Of a stretch of DNA of 6,236 bases, positions 4,767 to 6,236 are shown in pieces (within the stretch, counting starts at the first letter, position 1; every line of letters begins with the position of its first letter). Source of the DNA: an uncultured Clostridia bacterium. GTDB lineage: Bacteria; Bacillota; Clostridia; Oscillospirales; Oscillospiraceae. Made by a program: the position numbers and the translations under genes. Below the pieces are notes generated by a model. It saw nothing but the letters and a program-made list of their open reading frames with translations, did not search any database and was not told the DNA's origin. Location of the stretch: assembly GCA_946539175.1 (NCBI GenBank), contig CAMNHH010000125.1, forward strand, positions 1 through 6,236, written 5' to 3'.

Positions 4767-6236
4767 AAAACGCAGTAGGCAGAGACATTCCCGATTACCT
4801 CCTGGTGAACGGCAAGGAGGTTTATCAGGGCAAGAATTACATGGACGGCAAGTATATCCAGAAGGCCGCTCCCAGAACCCGCCGTTATGAAAAGCCCCAG
4901 GAGTCCAAGATCGTCGCAACCATCGCGGACGCCCTGCGGCAGTGCGGCTGCAAGGACGGCTGCACCTTCTCCTTCCACCATCATCTCCGCAACGGCGACT
5001 ACGTGGCCAACATGGTGGTGAAGGCCGCCGTGGAGGAGCTGGGCGTCAAGGACATCACCGTGGCCGCCACCTCCCTGGGCTCCGCCCATGACGTGATTGC
5101 CGACTACATCGAGCAGGGCATCGTCGTCGGCGTCCAGACCTCCGGCATCCGCGGCCGCATCGGCGACGTGGTCTCCGCCGGCAAGCTGAAGACCCCTGCC
5201 ATCATCCGTTCCCACGGCGGACGCCCCCGGGCCATCGAGGCCGGCGAGGTCCACATCGACATCGCCGTCGTGGCCGCTCCCACCTCCGACTGCGTGGGCA
5301 ACTGCCGCGGCATCGGCGGCAAGCACAACTGCGGCTCCCTGGGCTACGCCATGACCGACGCCAAGTACGCCGATCACGTCATCGTCGTCACCGACGATCT
5401 GGTGGACTTCCCCAACTACCCCGCCTCCGTGGAAGCCATCGACGTGGACGCCGTGGTGGTCGTGGACTGCATCGGCGACCCCAAGAAGATCGCCTCCGCC
5501 GCCGCCCGCATCTCTCAGAACCCCCGCGACCTGATGATGGCCGAGAACGTGGCCAAGGTCATCGCCGCCACCCCCTACTTCAAGGAAGGCTTCTCCTTCC
5601 AGACCGGCGTGGGCGGTCCGTCTCTGGCAGCCAACCTCTTCCTGGAAAAGTACATGGACGAGCGCGGCATCAAGATGGGCTGGGCCATCGGCGGCATCTG
5701 CGGCCCGATGGTGGAGCTGCTCAAGAAGGGCAAGGTCGGCAAGGTCATCGACGTGCAGGACTTCGACCTGGAGTCCGTCAACTCCATCAACCAGACCCCC
5801 AACCACTTTGAGATGAGCGCCTCCCAGTACGCCAACCCGGCCAACAAGGGCGCCTTCGTCAACAAGCTGGACTTCGTGGTCCTGGCCGCCCTGGAGATCG
5901 ACACCGGCTTCAACGTCAACGTGCTGACCGGCTCCGACGGCGTCCTCCGCGGCGCCCCCGGCGGCCACCCCGACACCGCAGCCGGCTCCAAGTGCTGCAT
6001 CATCGTCACCCCCCTGACCCGCGGCCGTATGGCCACCGTCTGCGAGCACGTGGTCACCGTCACCACCCCCGGCGACTGCGTGGACGTACTGGTCACCGAC
6101 TACGGCATCGCCGTGAACCCCCTGCGCCCCGACCTGATCGAGTGCCTGGACAAGGCCGGCATCCCCCACGTTACCATTGAAGAGCTGAAGGAAAAGGCCT
6201 ACTCCCTGGTGGGCCGTCCCGACGATCTGGAGTGGG
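4763..6236 (+). CDS. citF: Citrate lyase alpha subunit (citrate CoA/ACP-transferase), 3' end outside window
   Basis: 491 codons are seen without a stop. CitF proteins have about 510-520 residues, so roughly the last 25-30 are missing. CitF exchanges the acetyl group on the CitD thioester for citrate, giving citryl-ACP, the substrate of CitE. Hallmarks: CTFSFHHHLRNGDYVANMV (67-85), TSGIRG (126-131), SHGGRPRAIEAGEVHIDIA (150-168), CGSLGYA (190-196), YFKEGFSFQTGVGGPSLAA (272-290), NHFEMSASQYANPANKGA (347-364), LEIDTGFNVNVLTGSDGVLR (377-396), GGHPDTAAGSK (400-410) and DYGIAVNPLRPDL (446-458). The ATG at 4763 overlaps the citE TGA (ATGA); the upstream GAGGGGGAT is only a moderate ribosome binding site, in keeping with coupled translation. 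Cysteines are frequent (for example 61, 63, 67, 177, 181, 190), in places where E. coli often has other residues. The gene is intact as far as it goes. Confidence 0.97.
   Translation, partial: MKNAVGRDIPDYLLVNGKEVYQGKNYMDGKYIQKAAPRTRRYEKPQESKIVATIADALRQCGCKDGCTFSFHHHLRNGDYVANMVVKAAVEELGVKDITVAATSLGSAHDVIADYIEQGIVVGVQTSGIRGRIGDVVSAGKLKTPAIIRSHGGRPRAIEAGEVHIDIAVVAAPTSDCVGNCRGIGGKHNCGSLGYAMTDAKYADHVIVVTDDLVDFPNYPASVEAIDVDAVVVVDCIGDPKKIASAAARISQNPRDLMMAENVAKVIAATPYFKEGFSFQTGVGGPSLAANLFLEKYMDERGIKMGWAIGGICGPMVELLKKGKVGKVIDVQDFDLESVNSINQTPNHFEMSASQYANPANKGAFVNKLDFVVLAALEIDTGFNVNVLTGSDGVLRGAPGGHPDTAAGSKCCIIVTPLTRGRMATVCEHVVTVTTPGDCVDVLVTDYGIAVNPLRPDLIECLDKAGIPHVTIEELKEKAYSLVGRPDDLEW

Noticed and set aside
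3507..4919. 470-codon open frame on the minus strand across citD, citE and the start of citF
   Set aside because: It lies antisense to three clear citrate lyase genes and has no family motif of its own.
4745..6169. 474-codon open frame on the minus strand opposite citF
   Set aside because: The Gly/Val/Asp/His-rich repetitive translation is typical of the antisense of a GC-biased gene; CitF motifs on the plus strand run the whole length.

Overview
The window looks like chromosome from a high-GC member of the Clostridia, most likely an Oscillospiraceae-type gut anaerobe (inference). The signs are a mini-RNase III gene next to an RqcH/NFACT gene (Firmicutes-type RNA and ribosome quality-control factors), AGGAGG-type ribosome binding sites, genes very rich in C- and G-ending codons, and a fermentative citrate lyase operon. 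There is no rRNA, tRNA, CRISPR array, transposase or phage gene.

Layout. Two transcription units diverge from an intergenic region at 3312-3552. The leftward unit (minus strand) reads, in order of transcription: a 78-residue two-helix membrane protein of unknown function (3311-3075); mini-ribonuclease III mrnC (3078-2662), overlapping the first gene by ATGA; an AT-rich spacer packed with inverted repeats (about 2534-2683); rqcH (2533-800); a short spacer with a perfect hairpin; and a GTPase-like protein with a degenerate P-loop and an Ala/Glu/Pro repeat tail (754 to beyond position 1). The rightward unit is citD-citE-citF, with ATGA overlaps at both junctions. citF runs off the right edge and probably lacks only its last 25-30 residues.

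How the genes work together. CitD carries the prosthetic group of citrate lyase, CitF loads citrate onto it, and CitE cleaves citryl-ACP to oxaloacetate and acetyl-ACP. This opens citrate for fermentation. The leftward genes are housekeeping in character: 23S rRNA maturation (MrnC), rescue of obstructed 50S subunits by C-terminal tailing (RqcH), plus two genes I cannot assign to a process.

Both units have clear sigma-A-type promoters back to back: TTGAAT-17-TATAAT leftward and TTGTCA-17-TACAAT rightward. Several dyads lie between them and are candidate operators. I see no convincing evidence of a wholly new system. The points most worth a second look are the nested palindromic element that supplies the last codons of mrnC, the GTPase-like protein with an 18-bp tandem repeat, and a D-to-E change in the RqcH motif needed for tRNA handling.
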